Positions 1 to 8,104 of a stretch of DNA of 64,000 bases are shown piece after piece; positions within the stretch are counted from its first letter, which is position 1; every line of letters starts with the position of its first letter. A program made the translations under genes and the position numbers. Under the pieces are notes generated by a model. It saw only the letters and a list, made by a program, of their open reading frames with translations, made no database searches and had not been told where the DNA came from. The stretch comes from Desulfuromonadaceae bacterium (GTDB lineage: Bacteria; Desulfobacterota; Desulfuromonadia; Geobacterales; Pseudopelobacteraceae), in assembly GCA_028712075.1 (NCBI GenBank), contig JAQTQX010000016.1:1-64000 (forward strand), written 5' to 3'.

Positions 1-192
1 AAGAAAGTTATAGAGCTGATCAAGCTGATATATTTTTATTTGTCGTTGGTTTTATCTCGGAACTGCTTAGAGTGACGATGGTATGAGGATGACTTGGGTG
101 CGGGTATTAAATGGGGATGCCCCGCCGCCTCCTTCAGCTTCGTGCAGTATCCAGGTACCTATATCTGTAAGCTTGTTGACAATGAAATTATA
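1..192. other. Left edge, no gene assigned
   Basis: An open plus-strand frame runs from the first base to a stop at about 75 (ending ...LSRNCLE). It could be the tail of a gene that begins outside the window, but it is only 24 codons long and matches no family I know. The rest of the stretch shows nothing I can assign. Confidence 0.3.
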
Positions 193-221
193 TACCATAT
201 AATGGTTACCATTGTATGGTA
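193..221. promoter_or_regulatory. 29-bp palindrome, likely operator
   Basis: A near-perfect dyad has TACCATA at the left end and TATGGTA at the right end, with the inner dyad AATGGTTACCATT in the middle. Only the central base and one opposed pair break the symmetry. It ends 27 bp before the start of the downstream ATPase gene, in AT-rich sequence, which is where a repressor site would sit. The binding protein is unknown, and a second half-site-like TGGTAAC follows at 231-237. Confidence 0.5.
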
Positions 222-248
222 ATTATATTGTGGTAACGAGGATTCGGC

Positions 249-1394
249 ATGGCAAACCCCTTTTACATAAAACAGTTACCGCTTGACGCTCCCTTTTGTA
301 ACCGACAGAAAGAGATCGCTGAACTGTGCCGATTGGCTGAATCAAAAAATGACGTTGTCATTCATTCGCCCAGGCGCTACGGTAAAACCTCTCTTGTCCG
401 CAGAGTGCAGAAGGAACTGTCTGACCGGGGAGGGCTCACAATTTATGCCGATTTTTTCGGTGTTGGTTCAATAGATGATGTTGCAGCCCGGATGGCGGAA
501 GCGGTCTTTCGAGTGACCCATAAGAAAGAGCCTCTGTGGAAAAGCGCTCTGAAATTTCTGACTACATTTCGACCGGTACTCCGTCCTGATGCTGATGGTG
601 GAGTAGAATTGACGGTTGAGTCCTCATCTGCTGGCAGGACAGGCCTGCCGCTCCTCAATGAAACCATGGAGTCACTGCGGCAATTTATAGACAACACCGA
701 CGCATTGGTTCATATCGCGCTGGATGAATTCCAGGAAATCGTGGTTCTGCCGGATGCAGTGAAAATTGAAGCCGCTTTGCGGACACATATTCAACAATAT
801 AAGGCATCTCATTTTTTTGTCGGTAGCCGTCGCAGGCTTCTGCTCGGGATGTTTAACGAACGGCAGAGGCCGTTTTTTCAGAGTGCATTCGATTACCCGC
901 TTCAGCCGCTGCCTCGGGAAGAACTGGCAGAATTCCTGTCAAAGCAGTTCAGCGAGAACGGCATTAACTGCTCAAAAGAGATGGCGACCCACTTGGCGGA
1001 ACTTGTTGATTGCTATCCCTATTATGCCCAGAAATTTGCCCATCATGTCTATGATCTGGCCGCTTCCGAAGTTACCTGGGCTGAAATAAAAATGGCGATG
1101 AGAAGCCTGATCTTTTCCGAAGGGACAGCGTTCGAATACGCCATTCAAGGCTTGGCCCCACAGCAACGCCTATTGCTTCGCGCCATTGCCAGGGAACCGG
1201 TAAAACAGATCATGGCGACAAAATTCATGCGCACGCACAACCTGGGATCGGTCAATGCTGTAAGGAATTCGCTCAAACAACTGGAACTGCTGGACTACAT
1301 TGAAAAAGACGCTGATAACGTCTGGCATGTGATCGACCCGGTTTTTATCTGGTGGTTGACAGGGAGAGTAAGCGAGGAAGTAATTGATGTGTGA
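249..1394 (+). CDS. AAA+ ATPase (archaeal ATPase / AAA_14-like)
   Basis: A 381-residue P-loop ATPase. The Walker A is a variant, SPRRYGKTSL, near residues 38-47; Walker B is HIALDEFQ near 154-161. The C-terminal part (about 300-375) reads like the winged-helix tail of the archaeal-type ATPase family, ending DPVFIWWLTGR. The start is supported by a GAGGA ribosome site 6-7 bases upstream. Proteins of this family are often stand-alone ATPases of unknown function in mobile or toxin-antitoxin-like contexts. The palindrome just upstream suggests tight or self-regulation. A putative nuclease gene follows on the same strand, so a two-gene defence module is possible but unproven. Confidence 0.8.
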   Translation: MANPFYIKQLPLDAPFCNRQKEIAELCRLAESKNDVVIHSPRRYGKTSLVRRVQKELSDRGGLTIYADFFGVGSIDDVAARMAEAVFRVTHKKEPLWKSALKFLTTFRPVLRPDADGGVELTVESSSAGRTGLPLLNETMESLRQFIDNTDALVHIALDEFQEIVVLPDAVKIEAALRTHIQQYKASHFFVGSRRRLLLGMFNERQRPFFQSAFDYPLQPLPREELAEFLSKQFSENGINCSKEMATHLAELVDCYPYYAQKFAHHVYDLAASEVTWAEIKMAMRSLIFSEGTAFEYAIQGLAPQQRLLLRAIAREPVKQIMATKFMRTHNLGSVNAVRNSLKQLELLDYIEKDADNVWHVIDPVFIWWLTGRVSEEVIDV

Positions 1395-1566
1395 AGGGAT
1401 GGAATAAGTTGGCAGTGTGATGTTTGATGACGGAGAAACCGGGGAGATGTCCCTCTTTTGTTATCAGCAGAGAAGGAAGCCACCTTTGTTCCGCTCATCA
1501 GAACGATTCTATGTGTTATGCGCTGATTACCTACTGAGTCGGACAGTCCTTCGGGGAGAAACATTC

Positions 1567-2547
1567 ATGAAGTTTAAGAGTCGGAACATACGTGACATTG
1601 CTGAGATGGTGATCGGCGATGCCGAATATTTCCCATATCGTTCTAGCAGTTACATCACTCGCTTCTTTGAAGAATGTGACCTAGATTTTGTTCATGATGG
1701 ATCAACCAGATGGTCATGGACTGCGGATAGGCTGGCAGAGCTACTAAACGAGCCTCTGCCAGCCGCCTATGCACTCCCTGAGAGGTTCGTTCATGTACTG
1801 CGCGTCTTAATGCACAAATCTGAAGCTGAAGGTACCGACCCCGATAGAAAGCTAGCACTAGATGCCATGAACAAGCCATTGAGTCGTGAGGGGTATGAGG
1901 CGTTTTACGGAGAAGATGACCTGCTTTACATTCGCCATATTGGAACAAAAGTTATCTCAACAGCAGCAAACCCTCATCGTCCATTCACACCGACTGAGCT
2001 AAAACGTCGAGAACGCCTTGTCAATTATCTTGATCAGTGCTCCGAAGACGAGCTGATTATTGAAGTACTACTACCGTTATTTCGTCAGCTTGGTTTCCAT
2101 CGAATTACGTCAGGCGGACACAAAGATAAAGCCCTCGAATATGGCAAAGACATTTGGATGCGATATGTTCTACCTACGCAACATGTTCTTTACTTTGGCA
2201 TACAAGCTAAAAAAGGGAAGCTTGACGCATCTGGTGTGAGTCATGGAGCGAATGTCAATATTGCTGAAATATACAATCAGGTATTGATGATGCTTGGGCA
2301 CGAAGTTTTTGACCCTGAGACAAGTAAAAGAGTGCTTGTCGACCATGCATTTATTGTTGCAGGCGGTGAAATCACAAAACAGGCCAGAAATTGGCTTGGT
2401 GGAAAGCTTGATGCCTCAAAGAGAAGTCAAATTATGTTTATGGACAGAGAAGATATTCTCAACCTGTTCACCGTCAATAGTCTACCGCTGCCTAAAAGCG
2501 TGGAAGAGGAACAAACAATATCATTTGATGACGATATTCCCTTCTGA
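1567..2547 (+). CDS. Putative PD-(D/E)XK nuclease with AbiJ-like N-terminus
   Basis: The frame is open from 1417, but the ATG at 1567 has a GGGGAGA ribosome site 7 bases upstream and starts the recognisable protein (326 residues). The N-terminus (IRDIAEMVIG...FPYRSSSYITRFF) resembles the small helical domains that precede effector domains in AbiJ-type abortive-infection proteins; this is a tentative resemblance. The C-terminal half contains GGHKDKALEYGKDIW followed by YFGIQAKKGKL, a pattern like the D...QxK core of restriction-endonuclease folds (Mrr-like). I see no methyltransferase or specificity subunit nearby. It is probably a stand-alone nuclease, perhaps working with the ATPase upstream; 172 bases separate the two genes. 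Confidence 0.5.
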   Translation: MKFKSRNIRDIAEMVIGDAEYFPYRSSSYITRFFEECDLDFVHDGSTRWSWTADRLAELLNEPLPAAYALPERFVHVLRVLMHKSEAEGTDPDRKLALDAMNKPLSREGYEAFYGEDDLLYIRHIGTKVISTAANPHRPFTPTELKRRERLVNYLDQCSEDELIIEVLLPLFRQLGFHRITSGGHKDKALEYGKDIWMRYVLPTQHVLYFGIQAKKGKLDASGVSHGANVNIAEIYNQVLMMLGHEVFDPETSKRVLVDHAFIVAGGEITKQARNWLGGKLDASKRSQIMFMDREDILNLFTVNSLPLPKSVEEEQTISFDDDIPF

Positions 2548-3018
2548 AAATCCAATTTGGTTTGAGTGAATTCACTAAGTGAGTTGACAGTGTGAGGTCT
2601 CCACTTATGACATTGTCACGGGTGGTGACATGGCACACTTGAAAGTTTTCAAAAACCGGCCGGTCAGCGCAAAGGAAGCAAGGGCCGGCTCAGGTTTTCA
2701 AAGTATGGGTGATAGGTGTCTGACCTGTTGAAATGATTCCATAAGAACCGTATCAGAAAAGGAAAACCCATGAAAACACCCTCTCGCAAATTGCCGTGAA
2801 TTGAGCATCGAAGCGGCTGAAGCGGGTGTGAGCCTCAATCGGCTGGCAAGCGCAAAATTGAGTCATTAGCCCTACATGCATTATGGTCTCTTTTCGCCAA
2901 ACGCCTCGTTGAACTCCTGGTAATCGAACATGGTACATAAAACGATACCCCGCACTTTACATGAACATCTTTCACGAGTATCTTCTTACCATATGACCGC
3001 CCCTATTGAAGTGATATC
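2548..3018. other. Intergenic region with imperfect hairpin and gene remnant
   Basis: There is no intact gene in this 471-base stretch. It holds an imperfect inverted repeat, AAAACCGGCCGG (2652-2663) against GGCCGGCTCAGGTTTT (2683-2698), and the hicB remnant listed separately. A 16-codon minus-strand frame (MFDYQEFNEAFGEKRP, about 2885-2932) is too short to call. Confidence 0.5.
2780..2869 (+). pseudogene. HicB-type antitoxin, C-terminal remnant
   Basis: In one forward frame the sequence reads RELSIEAAEAGVSLNRLASA, then KLSH and a stop at 2867-2869. This matches the conserved C-terminal ribbon-helix-helix segment of HicB-family antitoxins (LaieAaeeGvSLNqlvs.kL). No start codon or N-terminal half is present in frame, and no hicA toxin is seen beside it. 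It is best read as a decayed toxin-antitoxin gene left beside the accessory genes at the left end. Confidence 0.65.
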
Positions 3019-3477
3019 ATGAAACTGAAAGTGCTCTGGGTCGGCAAGAGCCGTGATCCGTGGGTCAAGGACGCCATCGACGAATACGCCGGCCGCATCC
3101 GGCGCTATATGCCGCTGGAACTGGTCGATATCCGCGACGAGAAGGGTGCTGAGGCGGAGGAGATGCGTCGCCGCGAATGCGAACGGCTGGAGAAGCAGAT
3201 TCCGCCCGGCGCAACTTTAGTATTAATGGATGAGCGGGGTGAACAGATGGATTCCCCCGGCCTTGCGGCTTTTGTCGGCAAACAGCGCGACAGCGGTACG
3301 GGAGAGCTGATCTTTGCCATCGGCGGCGCCTACGGCTTTTCCGAAGAGTTCCGCCGGCGGGGCAAACTGCTGGCGCTGTCAAAGATGACCTTCACCCATC
3401 AGATGGTGCGGGCCTTCCTGTTGGAGCAGATTTATCGGGCGTTTACAATTTTGAATGGCGAACCGTATCATCATTAA
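3019..3477 (+). CDS. rlmH: 23S rRNA pseudouridine-1915 N3-methyltransferase
   Basis: A 152-residue SPOUT methyltransferase of normal RlmH length. It shows the family's hallmarks: N-terminal MKLKVLWVGKSRDPWVKDAI, the SAM-binding knot motif FAIGGAYGFSEE near residues 102-113, and the C-terminal LNGEPYHH. The enzyme methylates pseudouridine 1915 in helix 69 of 23S rRNA on the assembled 70S ribosome. The next gene starts 18 bases downstream. Confidence 0.97.
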   Translation: MKLKVLWVGKSRDPWVKDAIDEYAGRIRRYMPLELVDIRDEKGAEAEEMRRRECERLEKQIPPGATLVLMDERGEQMDSPGLAAFVGKQRDSGTGELIFAIGGAYGFSEEFRRRGKLLALSKMTFTHQMVRAFLLEQIYRAFTILNGEPYHH

Positions 3478-3495
3478 TGTGAAGCTGAGGAGTCA

Positions 3496-5004
3496 ATGAC
3501 CGCCAGGAAACAGCTATTCATCAGTTCCGTCCAGAAGGAACTGGCTGACGAACGTCGGGCGCTGAAAGAGTATGTCCATGGCGATCCGCTGTTGCGCCGG
3601 TTTTTCGAGGTGTTTCTCTTCGAGGATTTGCCGGCTTCCGATCATCGTGCCGATGAGGTCTATCTGCATGAGGTGGAGCAGAGCGTCATCTATGTTGGCC
3701 TCTTCGGCGATGACTATGGCTACGAGGATGTCGAGGGAATCTCACCGACAGAACGTGAATTCGACCATGCAACCACCCGTGGAACGGAACGGCTCATCTT
3801 CGTCAAGGGGAATGACGACTCGGCCCGCCATCCCAGGATGCTGTCGCTGATCCGCAAGGCGGGAGGCCAGCTCATTCGCCGCCGTTTCGGCAGCATTCCC
3901 GAGCTGACCGCCATCCTGTATGCCAGCTTGATTGAACATCTGGAACGTTGCGGTGACATTCGTTCACTCCCCTTTGATGCTTCAGCTTGTCCACGGGCAA
4001 CTATCAAGGATCTTTCCGCAGAAAAAATTGCTGATTTTCTGGACCGCGCCCAACGTGAACGCGCCTATCCTTTCGGCCGCAAAACAGCCATGTCCAAAGC
4101 TCTTGTTCATCTGAACCTTCTGGATAAAACTCAACCAAGCCATGCCGCTGTCCTGCTCTTCGGGAAGCAGCCACAGCGTTTTCTCATCAGTTCCGAAGTG
4201 AAATGCATGCACTTCCACGGCACGGAGATCCGCAAGCCGATTCCTTCCTATCAGATTTACAAGGGAACTGTCTTTGAACTGGTTGACCAGGCGGTGGATT
4301 TTGTCATGTCCAAGCTTGCTGCCCGAGTCGGCACACGCTCCGAGAGTCCCCAGGCGCCTGTCACCTATGAAATACCACGCGATGTTGTTGCCGAGGCAAT
4401 CGTCAATGCCGTGGCACATCGGGATTATGTGAGCAATGCCTCGGTTCAGGTTATGCTTTTTGCTGATCGTCTGGAAATCTGGAATCCCGGCCATCTCCCT
4501 TTGCCACTGACACTTGCTGCCCTGCGCAAGCCGCATCCATCCATTCCTCATAATCCGCTCGTTGCAGAACCACTGTTCCTGGCCCGTTACATTGAGCGTG
4601 CCGGAACCGGTACGCTTGACATGATAGCCCTCTGCAGCGAGGCGAAGATTCCCACTCCTGAATTCAAGCAGGAAGTAGGCACCTTTATGCAGATTATTCG
4701 ACGGCCAGAGTCGCAGCAAGAGTCGAAGACCCAAGTCACCGGGGAAGTCACCGGGGAAGTCACCGGGGAAGTCACCGGGGAAGTGCGTCGTCTTCTTGAA
4801 GTTGTGCAGAGTGAAATGAAGCGTGTTGAAATACAGCAGGCTTTGAACCTGAAACACGAAGATCATTTTCGAGAGGCGTACCTGATTCCTGCTCTGACAG
4901 ATAACCTCATCGAAATGACCATCCCCGGCAAACCCACGAGCCGCATGCAAAAATACCGGCTCACAGCTAAAGGCAGGGCCTGGTTGGATTCACACTTAAA
5001 ATAA
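3496..5004 (+). CDS. DUF4062 / GHKL ATP-binding regulator-like protein
   Basis: A 502-residue multidomain protein. Residues 1-150 form a DUF4062 domain (KQLFISSVQKELADERRALK...GLFGDDYGYED...TPTEREFD-like), a fold related to TIR-like SEFIR modules. Residues about 155-400 match the AlbA/HATPase_c_4 transcriptional-regulator-like family: EAIVNAVAHRDY is the N-box and LEIWNPG follows. Next comes a VTGE tandem repeat (residues 414-430) and a C-terminal winged-helix-like segment. Its start lies 18 bases after rlmH, so co-transcription is likely. Such proteins are annotated as ATP-dependent DNA-binding or regulatory proteins; their function is unknown. DUF4062 domains also occur in defence contexts. 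This copy lies between core genes. Confidence 0.75.
   Translation: MTARKQLFISSVQKELADERRALKEYVHGDPLLRRFFEVFLFEDLPASDHRADEVYLHEVEQSVIYVGLFGDDYGYEDVEGISPTEREFDHATTRGTERLIFVKGNDDSARHPRMLSLIRKAGGQLIRRRFGSIPELTAILYASLIEHLERCGDIRSLPFDASACPRATIKDLSAEKIADFLDRAQRERAYPFGRKTAMSKALVHLNLLDKTQPSHAAVLLFGKQPQRFLISSEVKCMHFHGTEIRKPIPSYQIYKGTVFELVDQAVDFVMSKLAARVGTRSESPQAPVTYEIPRDVVAEAIVNAVAHRDYVSNASVQVMLFADRLEIWNPGHLPLPLTLAALRKPHPSIPHNPLVAEPLFLARYIERAGTGTLDMIALCSEAKIPTPEFKQEVGTFMQIIRRPESQQESKTQVTGEVTGEVTGEVTGEVRRLLEVVQSEMKRVEIQQALNLKHEDHFREAYLIPALTDNLIEMTIPGKPTSRMQKYRLTAKGRAWLDSHLK
4735..4782 (+). repeat. Four tandem 12-bp units coding VTGE
   Basis: The unit GTCACCGGGGAA is repeated four times without a mismatch at 4735, 4747, 4759 and 4771. 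It stays in frame and codes for Val-Thr-Gly-Glu. Such VTGE/VGGE runs are common linkers in this protein family, and perfect DNA identity suggests recent slippage and length variation. Confidence 0.9.
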
Positions 5005-5095
5005 GCAAACTGAATGCCCGCAATTGTCAGATTGAGGAAAAGTTGAAAAATGAAACGCAGTAATTTTGAATAACAAACCTTTTCACCATTGATGG

Positions 5096-7084
5096 ATGCC
5101 AGCCATGCAGCTTCATAGCCTCAAACCGAAATTCATCCTTATCATCGTTTCCCTCTCCCTGTTCGTAGGCCTGGCGACGCTCGCCACGTTTTACCTTAGC
5201 TCCAACAGCATTATAAAAGGGTTTGCGCTGCGCTTTGCCACCAAGGAAGCGTTGCTGGAGAAGAACAAGATCATGTCGCTCATCGACCGGGAAGTCGTAC
5301 TTGCCCGGAAGATGGCTGATGATCCGACACTCAAACGCTGGGCGGTACATGAAGAGCAACCGGAGCTTAAACGGGAGGCGTTTGAGGAGCTGGAAAGCTA
5401 TCGCCGGTTGTACCGTGACAAAAGCTTCTTCATAGCTCTGGCCGGATCGCGCCATTACTATGTGTATAACAAGGAGCAGGGGCATGATCGGGTAGAGTTG
5501 ACGACGTTATCGTCCGGCAACCCGATGGATAAATGGTTTTTTGAAGCGCTACGCAATCAAGACGGTTATGCGCTGAATCTGGATTATGATTCTACCTTGA
5601 AACAGAGCAAGGTCTGGATCAACGTGATCATGAAAGGGAGGCAGGGGGAGAAAACCGGCATCTGCGGCGGCGGCATCACCATCACCGATTTTCTGAACGA
5701 GATAGTCTTTTCCCACGAAAAGGGGCTCTCGACCATGCTGGTCGATCAGTCCGGGATCATCCAGGCGCATGAAGACCGTGCCATTGTCGAGCACAACGCA
5801 TCTGCCCGAAGCAACGACAAAAAAATTACCGTTTTCAGCCTCATGGATCTTCCGGACGAGCGGGAACATCTGAAACAGGCTATCAGTGACCTGAAGAGCA
5901 GTAAAAACGAGGTGGCGGCTTTTCCGGTGCTGGTCGGGGGAAAGGTCTTCCTGGCGGCTGTTTCACACCTGCAGGGGATTGGCTGGTTTAACGTGGTTCT
6001 GGTGGACGTATCCCAGGTCTTCAGCATGCGGGTGTTTCTGCCGATAATTGCTATCATGCTGCTTTCGTTTTTGTTGATCATTACTACATTGGCTCTGCTG
6101 ATGAACCGGATGGTACTGGTGCCGCTTACCCGGCTGACCGTTGCCTCCCGGGAGGTCGCCGGAGGCCGCTACGACATTGCTGTTCCGGTGACCGGCAGGG
6201 ATGAACTGGGGGAGTTGAGCGGCTCTTTCAACCGGATGGCCGCTATGATCCTTGATCATACCGCCAACCTGGAGATGAAGGTCAGAGAACGCACCGACCA
6301 GCTTTCCAGTGCCAACCGGATGTTGGAGGAATCGCAGAACCGGATCATGGAGAGCATAAAATATGCCCGCATTATCCAGAGTTCGATCCTGCCCGATGAC
6401 GAGCTCTGCCGCAGTTGTCTCGGCGATAATTTTGTCATCTATCGCCCCAAGGAGCTTGTGGGGGGCGATTTTTACTACCTGCGCCGGTTTCCCGGTCATT
6501 TCCTGCTGGCCGTGATCGACTGTACCGGGCACGGTGTTCCGGGTGCGTTTATGACCATGACTGTCAATGCGGTGCTCAATCATGTGGTTGACATGGTGTG
6601 CAACGATGATCCGGCCCGGATTCTGGCTGAGCTCAACCGGGTTTTGCGCCGGAATCTGAACTTCCGTGATGTGGATGCCGGGCTCGATATCGCGCTCTGC
6701 ATGGTTGACCGGGACTCCCGCCGCCTCGTCTTTGCCGGTGCCGGTCTGTCGCTGTATCTGGCGTCAGCCGCAGATGTCCGGGAAATCAGGGGGGATAACC
6801 AGCGGGTCGGCTACAAGGGGTCGCGGCTTGATTATACCTATCGCAACCATGAACCGGCAATTAACGCGGGGGAGTGCTGCTATCTCACCAGTGACGGCCT
6901 GCTGGATCTGCCGGGGGGGGACAAGGGGTATGGTTTTGGTGCTGAGCGTTTTCGAACGTTACTGGCCGGCACCGCGGGGGATACCATGCAAAGCCGGGGA
7001 GAAATGATCGCGCAGGTGCTCTCTGACTATCAGGGTGATTTTCCCTCAAGAGACGATATGACGCTGATCGCTTTTCGTTTGTGA
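5096..7084 (+). CDS. siaA: SiaA-like membrane PP2C phosphatase (dCACHE-HAMP-SpoIIE)
   Basis: A 662-residue sensor phosphatase. A transmembrane helix lies near residues 12-36, then a periplasmic Cache-like sensor region to about 305, a second helix (FLPIIAIMLLSFLLIITTLA), a HAMP linker with GRDELGELSGSFNRM, a coiled coil, and a SpoIIE/PP2C domain from about 440. Catalytic metal motifs are visible: GGDFYY, DCTGHGVPGAF, TSDGLLDL and SRDDMTL. In Pseudomonas aeruginosa SiaA dephosphorylates SiaC and so turns on the diguanylate cyclase SiaD. The three following genes are siaB-, siaC- and siaD-like, which supports the assignment. The start is uncertain: a second ATG at 5105 is equally possible and neither has a strong ribosome site. 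Confidence 0.85.
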   Translation: MPAMQLHSLKPKFILIIVSLSLFVGLATLATFYLSSNSIIKGFALRFATKEALLEKNKIMSLIDREVVLARKMADDPTLKRWAVHEEQPELKREAFEELESYRRLYRDKSFFIALAGSRHYYVYNKEQGHDRVELTTLSSGNPMDKWFFEALRNQDGYALNLDYDSTLKQSKVWINVIMKGRQGEKTGICGGGITITDFLNEIVFSHEKGLSTMLVDQSGIIQAHEDRAIVEHNASARSNDKKITVFSLMDLPDEREHLKQAISDLKSSKNEVAAFPVLVGGKVFLAAVSHLQGIGWFNVVLVDVSQVFSMRVFLPIIAIMLLSFLLIITTLALLMNRMVLVPLTRLTVASREVAGGRYDIAVPVTGRDELGELSGSFNRMAAMILDHTANLEMKVRERTDQLSSANRMLEESQNRIMESIKYARIIQSSILPDDELCRSCLGDNFVIYRPKELVGGDFYYLRRFPGHFLLAVIDCTGHGVPGAFMTMTVNAVLNHVVDMVCNDDPARILAELNRVLRRNLNFRDVDAGLDIALCMVDRDSRRLVFAGAGLSLYLASAADVREIRGDNQRVGYKGSRLDYTYRNHEPAINAGECCYLTSDGLLDLPGGDKGYGFGAERFRTLLAGTAGDTMQSRGEMIAQVLSDYQGDFPSRDDMTLIAFRL

Positions 7085-7127
7085 AAAAAGAGGTATACTT
7101 CAGATACGTTTACAACAGGAGGCATAG

Positions 7128-7667
7128 ATGGATCTCTTTCAGTTGAGGGAGCAGTTCTCAAACGACGGCATCATGATGTGTTTCAACGGCCCCTTTTCCC
7201 ACAGCATTATCGAGGAGATGGGAACCGCCATCAAGAACCATCTGGCAAATGAAAATATTGCCAGAGTAGCAGTGCAGGATGTCTTTGCCGCGTATATCGA
7301 GATGACCCAGAATGCCCGTAACTATTTGACCAGGCGGGATATTCCCACCGGCGATACCGGCTCCGCCACTATCATGATCGCCAAAAAAGACGATATCTAT
7401 GTGGTTACCTCGGGCAACGTGGTACTTCGGGAGGATATCGCGGAACTTACCTCCCGCGTTGACGGCATCAATGCACTCGATCTGGACAGCCTGAAGAAAG
7501 AGATCCGCCGTCAGTTGCGCAGCGAACTCCCTCCCGGATCGCTCGGAGCCGGGATCGGCTTGATGGAGATGGCCAAACGCTCCGGTTCAGGACTCGAATA
7601 TTCCATCCGCGAGATCGATGACCGGTTCTCGTTCTTTACGCTCAGGGTGCAGATACAGCAGGCCTGA
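7128..7667 (+). CDS. siaB: SiaB-like protein kinase (DUF6272)
   Basis: A 179-residue soluble protein with a GHKL-type ATPase outline. EMTQNARNY (about residues 58-66) looks like the N-box and GAGIGLMEMAKRSG (about 140-153) like the glycine-rich lid. SiaB homologues phosphorylate a conserved threonine of SiaC and so oppose the phosphatase SiaA. A strong AGGAGG site precedes the ATG. The gene starts 43 bases after siaA and 56 bases before siaC, in one apparent operon. Confidence 0.85.
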   Translation: MDLFQLREQFSNDGIMMCFNGPFSHSIIEEMGTAIKNHLANENIARVAVQDVFAAYIEMTQNARNYLTRRDIPTGDTGSATIMIAKKDDIYVVTSGNVVLREDIAELTSRVDGINALDLDSLKKEIRRQLRSELPPGSLGAGIGLMEMAKRSGSGLEYSIREIDDRFSFFTLRVQIQQA

Positions 7668-7723
7668 GGGCACACCATTCCATAACGCACGGAGCCCGCG
7701 ATAGAGGGGCAGGAGGAACAGCG

Positions 7724-8101
7724 ATGCGTACGCTCAATATAGCGCAATCCCAGTCAACACCACAGATCAGTTATGACCGGCAGGAACATGTTTTGAGGAT
7801 CACCGGTGAATCATATCCCGAGAATTCGTTCGAGTTCTATGCCCCGGTCACCGCCTGGGTCAAGGAGCATCTGGCGGTGGAGAACCGCTTGCGACTGGAT
7901 ATCAATGTCAGTTATATGAACAGCAGCAGCACCAAGTGCATGCTCGATCTGCTGGATTTGCTGGAGGATGCCCATCAAAAGGGGGGCGCCATCGACATTG
8001 TCTGGCGCTACGACAGGGATAATCCCCGCTCTCTTGATCTGGCCGAGGAGTTCAAGGAAGAGGTTACCTTTCCGTTCTCGATTGTCTCGGAGGAGTTCTG
8101 A
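7724..8101 (+). CDS. siaC: SiaC-like regulatory phosphoprotein (DUF1987)
   Basis: A 125-residue DUF1987 protein. The signature GESYPENSFEFYAPV is at residues 28-42. The SSSTKCMLDLLD segment places Thr70 where SiaC of Pseudomonas carries its regulated threonine (Thr68). In the known system unphosphorylated SiaC binds the diguanylate cyclase SiaD and activates it, and the SiaA/SiaB balance sets its state. A GGAGGAACAGCG-ATG start is clear, and the siaD-like gene begins 3 bases after the stop. Confidence 0.9.
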   Translation: MRTLNIAQSQSTPQISYDRQEHVLRITGESYPENSFEFYAPVTAWVKEHLAVENRLRLDINVSYMNSSSTKCMLDLLDLLEDAHQKGGAIDIVWRYDRDNPRSLDLAEEFKEEVTFPFSIVSEEF

Positions 8102-8104
8102 GCG

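Noticed and set aside
1439-1455. GGGGAGATGTCCC shared with 35557-35570 as a mobile repeat
   Set aside because: Only about 13 bases are shared; too short to separate from chance.
1417-1566. N-terminal extension of the putative nuclease to 1417
   Set aside because: The ATG at 1567 has a better ribosome site and the added 50 residues look like translated intergenic DNA.
2885-2932. Minus-strand 16-codon frame MFDYQEFNEAFGEKRP
   Set aside because: Too short, with no ribosome site I can defend; possibly part of the same decayed region as the hicB remnant.
4735-4782. 12-bp repeats as a regulatory iteron array
   Set aside because: They are in frame inside a well-supported gene and code the VTGE linker known from this family.
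3982-4950. Long antisense frame of 322 codons
   Set aside because: It is the shadow of the DUF4062/GHKL gene, which has clear domain motifs on the plus strand.
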